The position numbers and the translations under genes were made by a program. This document shows, in pieces, positions 22,260 to 34,000 of a stretch of DNA of 64,000 nt (position 1 is the first letter of the stretch; the number at the start of each line of letters is the position of its first letter). Source of the stretch: Lithobates sylvaticus (Eukaryota > Chordata > Amphibia > Anura > Ranidae); assembly GCA_028564925.1 (NCBI GenBank), contig CM053029.1, positions 609,621,486 to 609,685,485 on the forward strand, in the 5' to 3' direction. A model generated the notes under the pieces. The model did not search any database. It worked only from the letters and a program-made list of their open reading frames with translations, and was not told the origin of the DNA.

Positions 22260-22982
22260 AGTGTATCTGTGGCTCAGCATCGCTCAGACTTGTGTCCTCG
22301 TTGTCCATTATTTTATTTTTTTTACAACTGTATCCCCCTCTCCTCCTCTTGTTTCTGCATCTGTGTATCTCGCTCCCCTCCAGCTTTACTGATATAGACC
22401 CCTGGCTGAGTAATTTCCATCTTGCATGTGATATCAAAAAACGGTCCAGCACACAGAGAATTAACTCAGCCGGGGGGCCGGGAACCAATACATACCCACG
22501 GTGACGTCAGACGGGCCCACTAAGTGGAAGACCGGGGGGGGGGGGGGCTTCAAGCTGTCTAGCCTGCAGATTTGCCAGGGTGGGCGCACAGCTGGTTGTG
22601 TTTGAGAAGAGACGAGCTTGCAATGGCATTTCATGTCCTGGAACCAGCAATTTTTTTTTCCATCCAATTGCATTCTATAATTCCGATTTCTAACTGCTGT
22701 GATAATTGTATCAGGAAAGTATCAATCTGATTTCCTCTATAAACATCACTTGTGATAGAGGCAGAGCTATGAACATTGTGCGTATGGTAAGCCTAGACTA
22801 GAATTGCTACGCTGAGTACAGGTGGGGACATGGAACACTCAACTGCTTCCAAAGAGGGGCCTTCAAAAACAGTCTGAGAGCCACTGACCAATCCAAGACT
22901 TTTTGGGGCTGACTGAGGAAGTGTCAGATCTCGTATCTGGTTTCTATTGCTGTGTCCCCACTTCCTCTCTGTGATCTATTAT
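22260..22982. other. Unclassified sequence, no gene
   Basis: About 720 bp with a G-run at 22530-22546 and no convincing exon or repeat ends. Confidence 0.4.
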
Positions 22983-22990
22983 CTATTGAT

Positions 22991-23614
22991 CAGGGCCGGT
23001 GCTACCACTAGGCAAACTAGGCAGCCGCCTAGGGCGCCATGCTGCCTAGGGGGCGCCCAGCCACTGGTTTTCCTACTCTCTTCAGCAAGCAACTAAGTCT
23101 CAGCATCAGCAGGAAGTCACCCCTCTGTTCACAGATAGTGTCAGAGGCGCAGCAGCGGTGAAGGACTGTGTCTGTTTCCCGACTCCTGAAGCAAGCAAAC
23201 ATTCATTGATGGGCACTGGTAGGCTGCATTTGATGGGTCCATGTGAGGCTAAATGTGATGGGCTCTGGTGAGGCTGCATTGATGTGCGCTGGTGGGCTGC
23301 ATTTGATGGGTGCTGGTAGGCTGCATTGATGGGTGCTGGTAGGCTGCATTGATGGGCGCTGGTAGGCTGCATTGATGGGTGCTGGTAGGCTGCATTGATG
23401 GGTGCTGGTAGGCTGCATTGATGGGCGCTGGTAGGCTGCATTGATGGGTGCTGGTAGGCTGCATTGATGGGCGCTGGTAGGCTGCATTTTATGGGTGCTT
23501 TGTTAAAAAGGTGGGGTTTACATGGGCAGGGAAAAGGCAGGGCAGGGGTGGTGTCAAGGGGGGCGGCAAAATTAGGTTTTGCCTAGGGTGTCAAAAATCC
23601 TTGCACCAGCCCTG
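22991..23614. mobile_element. hAT MITE with 8-bp target duplication
   Basis: Inverted ends CAGGGCCGGTGC (22991) and GCACCAGCCCTG (to 23614), flanked on both sides by CTATTGAT (22983-22990 and 23615-23622). The 8-bp duplication and the CAGGG ends are hAT hallmarks. Both arms continue as CTAGGCAAACTAGGCAGCC / GGTTTTGCCTAGGG. Inside is a minisatellite (23208-23490). Confidence 0.92.
23208..23490 (-). repeat. 23-bp minisatellite inside hAT MITE
   Basis: About 12 units built on GGGTGCTGGTAGGCTGCATT. Minus-strand frames over it are artefacts. Confidence 0.9.
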
Positions 23615-23622
23615 CTATTGAT

Positions 23623-24095
23623 ATATATCGGGGAGCACATGCACTCAAGCATTCTCAACCAGTGTTCCTCCATAGGTAGCCAGGGGTTCCTTGCACTGTG
23701 TCTGATGGACTTCCCATCTGGTGATGCCTGAACTAAACATGGCAGAGCAAGCAGCAAGACGCCAATTATTATTTTAGATGTCTGAAAGGTGGCATTCATC
23801 CCACTGACCACCAGGGATGAGCTTTATGTTCGAGTCAAACTCATGTTCCACTCGAACATTGCCGGTTCGCCGAACAGCGGACAATTTTGGGTGTTCGCGA
23901 CAAATTCGAAAGCTGCGGAACACCCTTTAAAAGTCTATGGGAGAAATCAAAAGTGCTAATTTTAAAGGCGTATATGCAAGTCATTGTCATTAAAAAGTGT
24001 TTGGGGACCCGGGTCCTGCCCCAGGGGACATGTATTAATGCAAAAAAAAGTATTAAAAACAGACGTTTTTTCGGGAGCAGTGATTTTAATAATGC
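23623..24095. other. Repeat fragments, left part of TTCGAGTC element
   Basis: 23657-23700 (CAGTGTTCCTCCATAGGTAG) is a recurrent frog repeat word by recollection. 23813 on (GGGATGAGCTTTATGTTCGA, CTCATGTTCCACTCGAACAT) is the left end of a larger element that resumes after the 24096-24668 insertion. No gene. Confidence 0.5.
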
Positions 24096-24668
24096 TTAAA
24101 GCGGTTCGGCACCCATTTCATTTAGTAAATCTCTTTGCCTTCCAAATCAGGCAAAGAGTACTAAATGAAATGTTTTTTTTTTTTTTTTTTTTTTTACTTA
24201 CCTTGTAATTGAAGACTTCCGGTCTTCTCTCTCTGCGGCGGCGGGCGGGGTCTCTGCGTCGATCGTCGTCACGCCGCACTGTCTCCTGGGATCTGGTGTC
24301 ATTGTTCCCAGGAGTCAGTGCGGGCATCTTCCGAAATCTCGCGAGATTTCGGCCACATCTTCCGAAATCTCCCGAGATTTCGGCCACATCTGCCGAAATC
24401 TCGTGAGATGTCGGCAGATGTGCCGTTACTGCGCACGCGCGAGTAACGGCGGTGCATGCTGGGCCATCAACAGTGCCTGTGGGGTTTCACATGCCCACAG
24501 GCAAGATGGACCCCAGCAGACAAGAAGAAGACAAGAAGAAGATGAAGACGAAAACCGGCGGCGATCGAGATGGAACATGGAACAGGTAAGTCCCCCAATT
24601 GAGCTATATGCCCTAGGCATATAGCCCAAAAAAAAAACAAAAGTGTGCAGAGTGCAGAACCGCTTTAA
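24096..24668. mobile_element. TTAA element, AAGCGGTTC ends
   Basis: TTAAAGCGGTTC at 24096 and GAACCGCTTTAA to 24668, with TTAA edges. Interior: a 24-base T run, then three near-identical hairpins of CCGAAATCTCGCGAGATTTCGG type (24321-24415, two with changed centres), then ATTGAGCTATATGCCCTAGG. Non-coding. Confidence 0.8.
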
Positions 24669-25564
24669 AGTGAAACAATAAAAGTGTAATATTCCTTTAG
24701 ATTTCGTACCTGGGGGGTGTCTATAGTATGCCTGTAAAGGGACGCATGTTTCCCGTGTTTAGAACAGTCTGACAGAAAAATTACATTTCTAAAGGAAAAA
24801 AAGTAATTTAAAACTATTTGCGGCTACAATGAATTGTCGGGTCCGACTATACACATAACAGTTCATTGATAAAAACGGCATGGGGATTTCATACGTAAAA
24901 GGGTGACCCCACCCCACTCTGACATCACGGGGAAAGCCATAGGGAAGTCCCCGTGCGTCAGGGGAGGGCGGGGTCACCGGGTGGCCCCGCCCTCCGTTAT
25001 TTAAGAAGTGTCAGAAGAATTGAAGCGTCATGTGACTGAAGACTCCCACTGAGGCGGATCATGCGGATTCAGCGGAGAAGAAGCCGGAGCAAGATGCAGG
25101 ACGAGAAGAGCGGAGGAAGAAGAAGATGAAGAAGAAGAAGTTGGAGGAACAAGAAGAACACCGAAGGAAAACTAGAAGAAAGAAGATGAAAGAAGAAGAA
25201 ATTAATAAAGGACTTGTCAAAAACTGTCTCTTGTGTTTTTTAACCTTTTTTGTCACTTTTTTTGTGAATTGGTAGGGGTACATTTGTAACCCATTACCAA
25301 TTCACACAGGGGGGGCCGGGATCTGGGGGTCCCCTTGTTAAAGGGGGCTTCCATATTCCTATAAGCCCCCCGCAGGCAGACCCCCCACAACCACCGGCCA
25401 GGGTTGTGGGGATGAGGCCCTTCTCCCCATCAACATGGGGACAAGGTGCTTTGAGGGGCTACCTCAAAGAACCCTCCCAATGTTGAGGGCATGTGGCCTG
25501 GTACGGTTCAGGAATTTTTAAATTTTTAAATTTTGGCACGGGGTTCCCCTTAATTTCCATACCA
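24669..25564. mobile_element. GC-rich foldback element core
   Basis: Continues the element begun at 23813. 25225-25520 is homologous in reverse to the core at 6900-7210 (AACATGGGGACAAGGTGCTT, CAATGTTGAGGGCATGTGGC). GAAGAAGAAG-rich sequence at 25080-25205 gives a spurious open frame. No transposase. Confidence 0.6.
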
Positions 25565-25990
25565 GACCTGAATGGCTTTGATCATGCCATTCATTGTACT
25601 ACTGTGTTGATCTCTGTGATTGCTCACAGTGATCACATGGTGCCGTCAGGGCCAATTACAGCCTATCTGTACCATGTGATTTGCTGTGGCCAATCATAGC
25701 TAATCACAATAGTAAACCCTGAATGAATGGATTTCATTTAGAAAAAAATGGCTGTTTATAGCAGTGAAATTCACTGTTATAAGCAATCATAGAGTGTAAA
25801 AAATAAAATAAAGTACTGATCACCTCCCCAGAGTAGCACAGTGTTACTAGGGTAACACTGTATTGCTCTGGCACAGTATGTAAAAATAAATAAATTGTAA
25901 AAACGAGAAAAGAAAAACATTTTAAAATTTGAAATAAAAAAATTATTAATACATTTTGGTGACAGTATGTAAAAAATAATTGATGGTCAG
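25565..25990 (+). repeat. Shared repeat segment (copy 1)
   Basis: Contains AGTGAAATTCACTGTTATAA, CTCCCCAGAGTAGCACAGTG and CACAGTGATCACATGG. The reverse complement of a diverged copy lies at 52440-52795 (ATACTACTCTGGGGAGGTGA). The element family is not known to me. Confidence 0.65.
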
Positions 25991-26029
25991 CCACTGTGCC
26001 CATCCATTGCTGCCACTGTGCCATCAAAC

Positions 26030-27862
26030 GCAGCGACACTGGGCCCCATCAAATGCTCCCACTGTGCCCCATCAAATGCTCCCACTGTGCCTCATCAAAT
26101 GCTCCCACTGTGCCCCATCAAATGCTGCCAATGTGCCCATCAAATGCTCCCAGTGTGCCCCATCAAATGCTCCCACTGTGCCCCATCAAATGCTCCCACT
26201 GTGCCCCATCAAATGCTCTCACTGTGCCCCATCAAATGCTCCCACGGTGCCATATCAAATGCTCCCACTGTGCCCCATCAAATGCTCCCACTGTATCCCA
26301 TCAAATGCTCCCACTGTGCCCCATCAAATGCTGCCAATGTGTCCCATCAAATGCTCCCACGGTGCCCCATCAAATGCTCCCACTGTGCCCCATCAAATGC
26401 TCCCACTGTGCCCCATCAAATGCTCCCACTGTGCCCCATCAAATGCTGCCAATGTGCCCCATCAAATGCTCCCACGGTGCCCCATCAAATGCTCCCACTG
26501 CTCCCACTGTGCCCATCAAATTCTCCCACTGTGCCCCATCAAATTCTCCCACTGTGCCCCATCAAATGCTCCCACTGTGCCCTATCAAATGCTCCCACTG
26601 TACCCCATCAAATGCTCCCACTGTGCCCCATCAAATGCTGCCAGTGTGCCTCATCAAATGCTCCCACTGTGCCCCATCAAATGCTCCCACTGTATCCCAT
26701 CAAATGCTCCCACTGCCCCATCAAATGCTCCCACTGTGCCCCATAAATTCTCCCACTGTGCCCCAAAAATGCTCCCACTGTGCCCCATCAAATGCTCCCA
26801 CTGCCCCATCAAATGCTGCCAGTGTGCCTCATCAAATGCTCCCACTGTGCCCCATCAAATGCTCCCACTGTAGCCCATCAAATGCTCCCACTGTGCCCTA
26901 TCAAATGCTCCCACTGTGCCCCATCAAATGCTCCCACTGTGCCCCATCAAATTCTCCCACTGTGCCATATCAAATGCTCCCACTGTTTCCCATCAAATGC
27001 TCCCACGGTGCCCCCTCAAATGCTCCCACTGTGCCCCATCAAATGCTCCCACTGTGCCCCATCAAATGCTCCCAGTGTGCCCCATCAAATGCTCCCACTG
27101 TGCCCCATCAAATGCTCCCACTGTTTCCCATCAAATGCTCCCAGTGTGCCCCATCAAATGCTCCCACTGTGCCCCATCAAATGCTCCCACTGGGCCCCAT
27201 CAAATGCTCCCACTCTGCCCCATCAAATGCTCCCACTGTGCCCCATCAAATGCTCCCACTGTGCCCCATCAAATGCTCCCACTGTGCCCCATCAAATGCT
27301 CCCACTGTTTCCCATCAAATGCTCCCACTGTGCCCCATCAAATGCTCCCACTGTGCCCCATCAAATGCTCCCACTGTGCCATATCAAATGCTCCCACTGT
27401 GCCCCATCAAATGCTGCCACTGTACCCATCAAATGCTCCCACTGTTTCATCAAATGCTCCCACTGGGCCCCATCAAATGCTCCCACTCTGCCCCATCAAA
27501 TGCTCCCACTGTGCCCCATCAAATGCTCCCACTGTGGCTCCCATCAAATGCTCCCACTCTGCCCCATCAAATGCTCCCACTGTGCCCCATCAAATGCTCC
27601 CACTGTGCCCCATCAAATGCTCCCACTGTGCCATATCAAATGCTCCCACTGTTTCCCATCAAATGCTCCCACGGTGCCCCATCAAATGCTCCCACTGTGC
27701 CCCATCAAATGCTCCCACTGTGCCCCATCAAATGCTCCCACTGTGCCCCATCAAATGCTCCCACTGTGCCATATCAAATGCTCCCACTGTATCCCATCAA
27801 ATGCTCCCACTGTACCCCATCAAATGCTCCCACTGTGCCCCATCAAATGCTGCCAGTGTGCC
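26030..27862 (+). repeat. 23-bp minisatellite, about 79 copies
   Basis: Units of 23 bp built on CATCAAATGCTCCCACTGTG, with variants (GTATCCC, GTTTCCC, CTGCCA) scattered and some single-base length changes that shift frames. All three plus-strand frames stay open for hundreds of codons, producing Cys/Pro/His-rich nonsense proteins. Not a gene. Confidence 0.95.
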
Positions 27863-28525
27863 CCCCGCCCGCACTTACCAGTCTCGGTGGGACAGCTCCT
27901 CAATGTTTTCTCCCGTCCTCTCTTCCTGTCCTCTGCTATGATTGGACACCTGATAGGCATCCAATCACAGCTCCTGTCGTGTCAGCCAATCAGGTGACGG
28001 GTAACAGATCCGAGCACCTGATTGGCGGAGAGGAGGTTTAGTGTTAGAAAAAAAGTGAATATTCAAAAGTAACATTCTAACACAGCTGAGTGACCTGCGG
28101 TCACCTTTTTTGACGCCTATTAGAGCCTATGGCTCTAATCATGTGCTTCAAACCCCCCCCCCCCCCCCCCGCTGTAAATCAGGTACCCGGTGCCTGAAAA
28201 AGAGGCCGGGTGCCTGAATAGGGGGTGGCAGCGGCGGCCATAGATAGATTCATGCAATGCCTGAATCTATCTATTGGTGATAGAGGGGGTGGCAGGAGAG
28301 AGGGGGGTGGCAGGAGAGAGGGGGGCGGCACTCGTGCCCCCTTTATGTATGCACCGCCCCCTGGGGTGGGCACAGCTATGTACTTGGTGGTTGTGGTACT
28401 CAGTTACTTGGGGAACCGCAGTCCATTCTCAATAATGTGTCCGGGTTTCAGGAGGTGTGAAACCCGGACGCACAATTCCAAACCCGGACTGTCCGGGTGA
28501 ATCCCAGACGGGTGGCAGCCCTAGT
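27863..28525. other. Repeat fragments after minisatellite
   Basis: 27863-28070 contains CCAATCACAGCTCCTGTCGT and CTGATTGGCGGAGAGGAGG; 28150-28170 is a C-run; 28225-28285 has an inverted pair around ATAGATAGATTCATGCAATG. 28435-28525 (CCGGGTTTCAGGAGGTGTGA ... GGGTGGCAGCCCTA) is the end of a common vertebrate repeat by recollection. No gene. Confidence 0.5.
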
Positions 28526-29165
28526 TAGAACATGGTAGGTACAGAATGATCCTCCTGGTCTCTGACGGCCGGTTCATGACTCGGGGAGACTCAGAGCTCA
28601 CTGTAAATATATTTAGACCCGCATCAGCCTGTGAAGTGTGAACAGCGGCGGGCGGATCCGCGCCCACACAGCGGAGCGCTGGCCTTTGTGTCCTTTCTAA
28701 TAATAGAAGAGGATTTATTCGACTCTGACAACTCATCTCTCTAATGGGCCTTGTTGGCGGTTGTCTCCGCCGCTCTCCCATTGTTAAATATTAATGGGGT
28801 AGAGTGACGAACGTCACACCGCGCCCGCCGTCCCCGCAAAGAGACGCGCTAATGAAAACTGCGAGATGTGAAATCCTCGTTTACTGTCCGACATAAAAGA
28901 AGTGACGGGCGAGAGGCGCTCCTGGGACCGAGAAGCAGAAGGTGACCCCCAGAGTTTAACTTCGGAGAAAAATAAAAATCATCCGGACCGGGCCGGCCGA
29001 GGGGAATAAATACGAGCGCCGAGAGAGCTACAGGAATATCAAATGTTTTATATGTCCGTCTTCACTGCCAACATTGAGGGATCATTTCCAGGAACGTTCT
29101 GCTACTGTGGAGGTCATTCTCTGAACGTCCTACACTGCTTATAGGTGGACTAATAAAAAAAATGA
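28526..29165. other. Unique sequence, candidate non-coding element
   Basis: About 640 bp, not repeat-like. 28675-28800 has dense transcription-factor-like words: TCTCTCTAATGGGCC, CTCCCATTGTTAAATATTAA and CTTTCTAATAATAGAAGAGG. No exon is supported. Confidence 0.45.
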
Positions 29166-29179
29166 TATATAAATATACA

Positions 29180-30146
29180 TACACTATATTACCAAAAGTA
29201 TTGGGACACCTGCCTTTACACGCACATGAACTTTAATGACATCCCAGTCTTAGTCCGGAGGGTTCAATATTGAGTTGGCCCTTTGCAGCTATAACAGCTT
29301 CACCTCTTCTGGGTAAGGCTGTCCACAAGGTTTAGGAGGGTGTCTATGGGAATGTTTGGCCATTCTTCCAGAAAAGCATTTGTGAGGTCAGGCACTGATG
29401 TTGGAGGAGAAGGCCTGGCTCGCAGTCTCTGCTCTAATTTATCCCAAAGTTATTTGATCGGGTTGAGGACAGTCAAGTTCCTCCACCCCAAACTCGCTCA
29501 TCCATGTCTTTATGGACCTTGCTTTGGGCACTGGTCCAAATCATTTGGTGGAGGGGGGATTATGGTGTGGGGGGGGGGAGATTATGATGTGGGGGGGAGG
29601 GGGGATTATGGTGTGAGGGTTGTTTTTCAGGTGTTGGGCTTGGCCCCTTAGTTCCAGTGAAGGGAACACTCAAGGCGTCGGCATACCAAGAAATTTTGGA
29701 CAATTTCATTCTCCCAACTTTGTGGGAACAGTTTGGGGACGGCCCCTTCCTGTTCCAACATCACTGCCCACCAGTGCACAGAGCAAGGTCCATAAAGACA
29801 TGGATGAGCGAGTTTGGGGTGGAGGAACTTGACTGGCCTGCACAGAGTCCTGACCTCAACCCGATAGAACACCTTTGGGATGAATTAGAGCGGAGACTGT
29901 GAGCCAGGTCTTCTTGTCCAACATCAGTGCCTGACCTCACAAATGCTCTTCTGGAAGAATGGCCAAACATTCCCATAGACACACTCCTAAACCTTGTGGA
30001 CGGCCTTCCCAGAAGAGTTGAAGCTGTTATAGCTGCAAAGGGCGGGGCCAACTCAATATTGAACCCTCCGGACTAAGACTGGGATGTCATTAAAGCTCAT
30101 GAGTGTGTAAAGGCAGGCGTCCCAATACTTTTGACAATATAGTGTA
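29180..30146. mobile_element. Palindromic Tc1-like derivative, both ends present
   Basis: Ends TACACTATATTACCAAAAGT (29180) and CAATACTTTTGACAATATAG (to about 30146) are inverted. As at 4951, the minus strand of the left part and the plus strand of 29657-29902 both code for the same transposase C-terminus ([33 protein letters not shown]). The N-terminal DNA-binding half is absent, so it is non-autonomous. A GGGGGGAGATTATG-type tandem (29550-29615) marks the centre. Confidence 0.9.
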
Positions 30147-30165
30147 TCATATATATATATAATAA

Positions 30166-30287
30166 CCTCTTCACAACCATGCTATAGCTGAATGACAGCT
30201 ACAGCGTGGTTACACATTGCCAGGAGGGCGTCATATGACGTCCTCCCGTGATGCATCTGCAAGCATCTGTGTCCTTGTGCCACAGCT
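30166..30287 (+). mobile_element. MITE end with CGTCATATGACG
   Basis: AACCTCTTCACAACCATGCT, AGCTGAATGACAGCTACAGC and GAGGGCGTCATATGACGTCC match the style of the TTAA/CCACTT group. It leads directly into the 34-bp array, which seems to have grown from it. Confidence 0.55.
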
Positions 30288-31090
30288 GATCACAGATCAT
30301 AGTAGAGAGCCAATCACAACTGATCACAGGTCATGGTAAAGAAACCAATCACTGCTGATCACAGATCGTGGTGAAAGAGCCAATCACAGCTGATCACAGA
30401 TCATAGTAGAGAACCAATCACAACTGATCACAGATCATGGTAGAGAGCCAATCACCGCTGATCACAGGTCATGGTAAAGAACCAATCACAGCTGATCACA
30501 GATCGTGGTAAAGAGCCAATCACAGCTGATCACAGATCATAGTAGAGAGCCAATCACAGCTGATCACAGATCATAGTAAAGAGCCAATCACCGCTGATCA
30601 CAGATCATAGTAGAGAGCCAATCACAGCTGATCACAGATCATAGTAGAGAGCCAATCACAGCTGATCACAGGTCATGGTAAAGAACCAATCACAGCTGAT
30701 TACAGGTCATGGTAGAGAGCCAATCACAGCTGATCACAGATCATAGTAGAGAACCAATCACAACTGATCACAGGTCATGGTAAAGAAACCAATCACTGCT
30801 GATCACAGATCGTGGTAAAGAAACCAATCACTGCTGATCACAGATCGTGGTAAGGAACCAATCACAGCTGATCACAGATCGTGGTGAAAGAGCCAATCAC
30901 AGCTGATCACAGATCGTGGTAAAGAACCAATCACAGCTGATCACAGATCATAGTAGAGAGCCAATCATCGCTGATCACAGATCATAGTAAAGAGCCAATC
31001 ACAGCTGATCACAGATCATGGTAAAGAACCAATCACAGCTGATTACAGGTCATGGTAGAGAGCCAATCACAGCTGATCACAGATCATGGT
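30288..31090 (+). repeat. 34-bp minisatellite, left part
   Basis: About 24 units built on AGCCAATCACAGCTGATCAC followed by AGATCATRGTARAG. It is interrupted at 31091 by an LTR element and resumes at 34224. The unit resembles the palindromic segment of the TTAA/CCACTT MITEs (for example ACACAGCTGATCACATGGG and TAAAGAACC at about 51757-51782). Confidence 0.93.
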
Positions 31091-34000
31091 TGTGACGGAA
31101 CGTCCCTACACTCCTCTTGAGTGCGTTCGTCATATATCACTTGCTTCCAGTCTGGATATAGGTATAAGATATTCCAACCGCTCCCAAGCACCAAACGAGA
31201 CAACACTTGCTTAGTTGCTAAAACATGGACTGAAGATTTATTACAAAGATGACATTTATATACAGTAGAAGAGGAGATCCCCCCTCCTGCTCATATTATT
31301 CTAACAATACACTTGTAACAACTTAACATAAACTAATTAGCTAATTCCTTTAAGCAGCCGATGTGACTCAGGATTTCACTACAGGTCAGACTTGTGGTCA
31401 CCGAGCTAAACACAGTTGATTATAAATTAACATAATTACCACCACAAGACATCTCATCACAATAGCAGGAGACCACCAGTAACAGACGGAGCGTCTCCTG
31501 CATTGTGCAGAGGACAATGGGATCAACTAACTCAATTAACATCTTGAGTTCATGACATTGAATGGGACACAAGGTGTCAGATGCTAGTCTATTTCTAATG
31601 CCAAATGCATATACAGAGAGTGTATTTTGGGGGGCCCGTGATCAGCTGGCAGGAGGCTAGCATGTAGTCCTCTCAAAAAGCCCGTGTCCCGGCTAGGTCT
31701 GTCACATTTCTCCCCTTTCGGCAGGAGACTAACACAGGAGGAGACCCCAGACGGGTTGACTCCGAAGTTAGTCCATAGTTCCAGTCCTCTAATGCTGGTA
31801 CCCACACAGTACCCCAAACAAATTGTTTCAAACAGAGCACTACTCACCCAGCCAACCTCTGCCTCTCTCATAGAACATATCTGCCGCTGGGGAGAGGCCT
31901 GGACTGGCCCTTCTCCCTGGAGTCTTTTCAGCCGCTGGAGAGAAGATAGGGTGACTGGGCTCACTCCATCCTGCTGTTGGGGATCTGGGCCGACAGCCCA
32001 GCATCCCTGGGGTATACAAGTGGGGACTGAAGTCCCATCCACCGATATCAGCTCAAGCTGCAGTTGTGAAGTGCAGATTGCATTCTCTCCTTGGGTCCTG
32101 AGCTGCTGCTCGGGAGTGACCACCACCTCCTCACCCTGGGCCTCCAGAACTGCCACAAGTGTGGGGCAGAGGTCTTGGACCCTCTGTCCGGTTGCCAGCA
32201 CTTTAGCTGGGTTGGTGTCGTCATTCTGGGGCGCCGTCTGCTGCTGGACAGTGTGACCGATCGCCCCAGCTTCTTGAAGCTGTAGAGACACTGTAGGTGC
32301 TAGGCAGAGGCCAGCGGTGCTCTGCCATGTTGCCAGTGATTCAGCTGGGAGTAGCAGCTTCACTACATCAGCTTGTTGCCGGAGAGAGGGGCCAACTGCC
32401 CCGGCTTCCTGGAACTCCACAGATACTGCTGTTGGTGCTGGGCAGAGCTCAATGAAGTTTGGCCCTAATACCAGCTCTTCTGATGGAGGCTCATCAGGCT
32501 GTTTTTCCTCAGCGGAAAAGTCTATTAAATCCCCTGTCTCTGTAACTGGTGTCTGGGGATAGAGGTTCACCATCTGTCCGTGGAACCTAGAAGATGCTAT
32601 CAGTGCTGAGCAGAGGTTGGCAGAGCTCTGGCCGGTTGTCAGCACTTCAGTTTCTGGGGTGGCAATTTCCAGATTTTCCACTGCCGATTCCCTGGCATGC
32701 TGCTGGACAGGCACATTCCTCCATCCAAGATCATCCCATGCAGAAACAGGATCATCAAGGTCAGTCAGCACTTGCTGCATCCGCCATAAGACCTCCGCGT
32801 CCATAACTGCGGGGGCAGGTTGGCAAAGCACACTGTTACTCTGCCACATTGCTGACTCTTCAGACAGGATTTCAGAGTTGTCCACTGGCATTTCCTTATA
32901 GTCCCAGGCAAAGGGAGCCCAGCCCTGGCACTGAGCAGAGTCTAGCAGCCGTCTGTAGGCGATCTCCAGCTCCCATTCCTGAACGGCCAGAAACTCCAAA
33001 TCTTCCAGTGCCCAGTGCACTTCCGAGACGTTCAGTAGCCCTTTTCTGAAATCCATGATTTCATCCAACCGCCACTCCAAATCACTCCCAAAGTTAGAGT
33101 CCCCTGTCAGCTTCACATACAACAGTCCCAGGCCGCCGTAGCTTAAGCCTTCCGTTGGGCTGTCATCTGCTATCCAAGGGAATGCTTGGGATACATGCCA
33201 CCGGAGGGCTCTGTAACTCTCATCCAGCTTCATCTCTGCCCAGACCAGCCTGCTTAATTCAGCTGTCTGCTCCTTGTGCGTTTTTTCTCCCAAAAACAGC
33301 ACCCGCAATCCATACTGCGACCAGTACCTTTCCTGGATGGAGGGGAGAACTTTTCCCTGGTGACGCTGCTCACGGGCTAGCGATTCCTTCCAGAGTTCGC
33401 AGCGAATAGAATCAAACCATCCCAGCAGGACCTGCTCTGATACTGGTCCTCTGTGCTGTAGCTGCATCTCTCGCAACCTCCTCCTGAAATCCTCTTCCAT
33501 GGCGGCTGGTATCTGTACCTCTCCTCCTCTCCTGCTATCCGGACCTTGGATCCAGGTGGAGGTTTGGATGTCCCAGACTGCAGGAAGCATCCCACTGCTG
33601 CCACCAATGTGACGGAACGTCCCTACACTCCTCTTGAGTGCGTTCGTCATATATCACTTGCTTCCAGTCTGGATATAGGTATAAGATATTCCAACCGCTC
33701 CCAAGCACCAAACGAGACAACACTTGCTTAGTTGCTAAAACATGGACTGAAGATTTATTACAAAGATGACATTTATATACAGTAGAAGAGGAGATCCCCC
33801 CTCCTGCTCATATTATTCTAACTATACACTTGTAACAACTTAACATAAACTAATTAGCTAATTCCTTTAAGCAGCCGATGTGACTCAGGATTTCACTACA
33901 GGTCAGACTTGTGGTCACCGAGCTAAACACAGTTGATTATAAATTAACATAATTACCACCACAAGACATCTCATCACAATAGCAGGAGACCACCAGTAAC

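Noticed and set aside
25996-28041. 681-codon Cys/Pro-rich frame that looks like a keratin-associated or metallothionein-like protein
   Set aside because: It is the translation of a 23-bp minisatellite; parallel frames are equally open.
31684-32256. 190-codon plus-strand frame inside the LTR element
   Set aside because: Antisense shadow of the long minus-strand ORF; the primer site and purine tract both fix the element's orientation as minus.
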